Assembly: GCA_036496805.1 (NCBI GenBank)
Contig: DASXKN010000009.1
Span: 1 to 64,000, forward strand
Direction: 5' to 3'
Source of the DNA: SZAS-103 sp036496805
GTDB lineage: Bacteria > Pseudomonadota > Gammaproteobacteria > Xanthomonadales > Xanthomonadaceae
DNA length: 64,000 nucleotides
The position numbers and the translations under genes were made by a program. The notes under the pieces are model-generated. The model was not told the origin of the DNA and did no database searches. It was given only the letters and a program-made list of their open reading frames with translations. This document shows positions 62,050 to 64,000 of this stretch, piece after piece; position 1 is the first letter of the stretch, and every line of letters starts with the position of its first letter.

Positions 62050-64000
62050 TCACTTCCGGGCGGCAGCCGCCGGGGCAGATCGAACCGGCTTGCCGTCGGC
62101 ATCGATCACCGTGACCTCGCCGAGTTTCAGCGCCCGCACCGGCGCCTCGATCTGCGCGAGATCACCGATCACGACCCACGTCAGGCTGTCGGGATGGATG
62201 TCGTGCGCGGCCGCACGCAGGGCTTCCAGCGAGACGCCTTCGATCAATCCCGGCTTGATCTCCACGTAGTTGTCGGGGCGCTGGTACGTGATCATGCCGC
62301 TGATCTGCCCGAGCACGCTGCTTCCGGTTTCGTAGCCCCCGGGCAGGCTGCGGGTTTCGTTGGCCTTGACCTTGGCCAGCTCCCCGGCCGTCGCCGGCGA
62401 GCTGCCGGCGACGTAGTCCGCGATCACCTTGTGCATCTCGGCCAGCGCGTCGGCGGCCTTGTCGATCTGCACCGGCGCGATCGCGATCCACGGCTGCTGG
62501 CCCACTGCGCCCTCGGCGAAGCTGAAGGCGCCATAGGCCCAGTGCTTGTCCTCGCGCAGGTCGGTGTTCAGCCGCGACGAGAACTGGCCGCCCAGGACAT
62601 CGTTGGCGAGCAGGAAATCCCAGACGTGCAGGCCGAGCGTCGAGCGCACGACCTGGCCGGTGAGGATGGTCGCCTGCACGGCGCCAGGCTGGTCGACGAG
62701 GTACACGCGCGGCTTCGGCGGCAGCGGCACGTTCGGGATGGCGACAACCGGCAGCGGTTCGGCCGGCGCCTTCCAGTCGCCGAAGCGCTGCTCCAGCAGC
62801 GGCACGATCTGCGCGAGCGTGGTGTCGCCGACGACGATCAGGGTGGCGGCATCGGGTCGCAGCCAGCGACGGTCGTAGCCGAGCAGGTCGTCGCGCGTGA
62901 GCGCGGTGATCGAGCTTTCGGTGCCGGTGCCGCTGAGCGGAATCGCATAGGGATGGCCTGCACCGTAGAGGAGCGGCGGCAGCAGGCGCACCGCGATGGC
63001 GGTCGGCTCGGTCTTCTCGCGCGCGATGCCGGCGATCCAGCTCTTGCGCACGCGTTCGATCTCGCTGGCCTCGTAGCGCGGTCGCCGCACCACGTCGGCG
63101 AACAGGTCCAGCGAAGGATCGAGCCTGTCCTTGAGCGCCGACAGGGAGACCGTGCTGCCGTCGAGGCTGGCGCCCGCACCGATCGCGGCGCCGAGTTCCT
63201 CCTCGCGATCGCCGAGGGCGAGCGCGTCGTAGCCGCCGGCGCCTTCGTCGTGCATGCCCATCGCGAAGTTCGACAGGCCGGGCTTGTCGACCGGATCGGT
63301 CGCGAACCCGCCCTTGAACTCCAGGTCCATCTGCACGACCGGGATCTCGTGGCGCTCGGCCAGCACGACCTTGATGCCGTTCGACAGCACGGCGCGCTGC
63401 AGCGCCGGGAATTTCAGAGCGGGAAAGGCGGTGACCTCGGGCACGCCCTTGTGGCGGTCGACGTCGGAGGCCAGGGTCGTGAACTTCGGGTCGATCGCAG
63501 GAACCACGCGGTCCCTGGTCGCGTACGGCTCGCCCTTGGTCGAGTCGTCCTTCAGCAGCGGCGGTGCGGTGCCGGTTGCGACCGGCGTCACCACGAGGTC
63601 GTAGTCGTTGCGTCCGAGCCAGTGCACGCCGGCCGCTGTGACCTGCGCCGGCGTCGCCGATGCGTAGACCTCCAGGTGCTTGCGGAAGCAGCCCGGATCG
63701 CCGGTGAACACGGCGCAGCGCGCGAGCACATCGGCCTTGCCACCGAAACCGCCGATGCGTTCGATCCCGCGGATGAAGCCGGCCCGGAACACCGTGCGTG
63801 CGCGCGCTGTTTCCGCCGCCGTCGGACCATCCTTGAGCAGCCGGCGAACTTCCTCGTCGACGATCGCCTCGACCTTCGCCGGATCCACGCCGCGCTTCAC
63901 GTCCACGGTGATCTCGAACTGGCTGCCGAGTTCGGACGGATCCACCGAAGCGGCGACGTGGTCGGCAAGCTTGTCGTGGTGCACCAGGCGCACGTCCAGC
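62050..64000 (-). CDS. M16 family zinc peptidase, 5' end beyond the window
   Basis: Partial. The visible C-terminal part of about 650 residues holds the end of one M16 unit and a whole second unit. The second unit has no HxxEH zinc motif where one would be expected (PGLSNFAMGMHDEG), so, as in many two-domain M16 proteins, only the N-terminal unit outside the window should be catalytic. The substrate-arm segment LPPLLYGAGHPYAIPLSG is present. Probably periplasmic; the signal peptide would lie off the right edge. Confidence 0.88.
   Translation of the reverse strand, partial: LDVRLVHHDKLADHVAASVDPSELGSQFEITVDVKRGVDPAKVEAIVDEEVRRLLKDGPTAAETARARTVFRAGFIRGIERIGGFGGKADVLARCAVFTGDPGCFRKHLEVYASATPAQVTAAGVHWLGRNDYDLVVTPVATGTAPPLLKDDSTKGEPYATRDRVVPAIDPKFTTLASDVDRHKGVPEVTAFPALKFPALQRAVLSNGIKVVLAERHEIPVVQMDLEFKGGFATDPVDKPGLSNFAMGMHDEGAGGYDALALGDREEELGAAIGAGASLDGSTVSLSALKDRLDPSLDLFADVVRRPRYEASEIERVRKSWIAGIAREKTEPTAIAVRLLPPLLYGAGHPYAIPLSGTGTESSITALTRDDLLGYDRRWLRPDAATLIVVGDTTLAQIVPLLEQRFGDWKAPAEPLPVVAIPNVPLPPKPRVYLVDQPGAVQATILTGQVVRSTLGLHVWDFLLANDVLGGQFSSRLNTDLREDKHWAYGAFSFAEGAVGQQPWIAIAPVQIDKAADALAEMHKVIADYVAGSSPATAGELAKVKANETRSLPGGYETGSSVLGQISGMITYQRPDNYVEIKPGLIEGVSLEALRAAAHDIHPDSLTWVVIGDLAQIEAPVRALKLGEVTVIDADGKPVRSAPAAAARK

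Overview
This 64 kb window is chromosomal DNA of a high-GC gammaproteobacterium, most likely of the order Lysobacterales (Xanthomonadales). The signs are the oleABCD hydrocarbon cluster, a coaBC-dut-phosphomannomutase operon, aceA/aceB with a divergent LysR regulator, separate loci for the ubiquinone factors UbiB/UbiJ and UbiK, and several families of short palindromic repeats typical of xanthomonad genomes. Nearly all of it is densely packed core genome. I see no tRNA gene, CRISPR array, classical insertion sequence or prophage.

Layout. 1-6.5 kb: the promoter and boxA of an rRNA operon lying off the left edge, tyrS, and a peptidoglycan-recycling group (M23 endopeptidase, anmK, ampG) with xthA. 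6.6-14 kb: a cyanophycin locus (cyanophycinase, cyanophycin synthetase, a second Mur-ligase-like protein) carrying two accessory genes: an AT-richer DUF3800 gene between cphB and cphA, and a DUF559 nuclease cassette inserted in frame inside the second Mur-ligase gene. 14-21.7 kb: pyrE, a DUF4124 protein, a membrane-anchored phosphomannomutase, dut, coaBC, radC and an HD-domain protein. 21.9-30.5 kb: argS with a SPOR protein, a metallo-beta-lactamase-fold hydrolase, an SDR, an acyltransferase, speA and speE.

30.5-36.6 kb is a bufferin-type (DUF2282/MNIO) metal-stress region: an ECF sigma factor and zinc-finger anti-sigma factor, a membrane adenylate cyclase and one bufferin-like precursor on the minus strand, facing a second precursor, its MNIO enzyme, partner protein and a DoxX protein on the plus strand. 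Between the two precursor genes lie two divergent copies of one ECF-type promoter, TGTAAGGA-N14-CGTCC, so both arms are probably one sigma-factor regulon.

36.6-56.6 kb: a TPR Ser/Thr kinase, a PII protein, ubiK, comM, a serine hydrolase, aceA and aceB with their probable LysR regulator, two linked secreted proteins of unknown function, an acyltransferase with arfB, MAPEG, truC, a periplasmic repeat protein, ubiB/ubiJ and a DUF1328 peptide. 56.7-61.5 kb: oleABCD, with a small hairpin-bearing reading frame wedged between oleC and oleD that repeats the start of OleD. 61.6-64 kb: a DUF4156 lipoprotein and the 3' part of an M16 protease gene that runs off the right edge.

The observations most worth following are the in-frame DUF559 cassette with 43-bp terminal inverted repeats, the twin-precursor bufferin regulon with matched divergent promoters, the oleC-oleD insertion, and a palindrome shared by the upstream regions of radC and ubiK-comM. 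No stretch over 300 bases lacks a gene.
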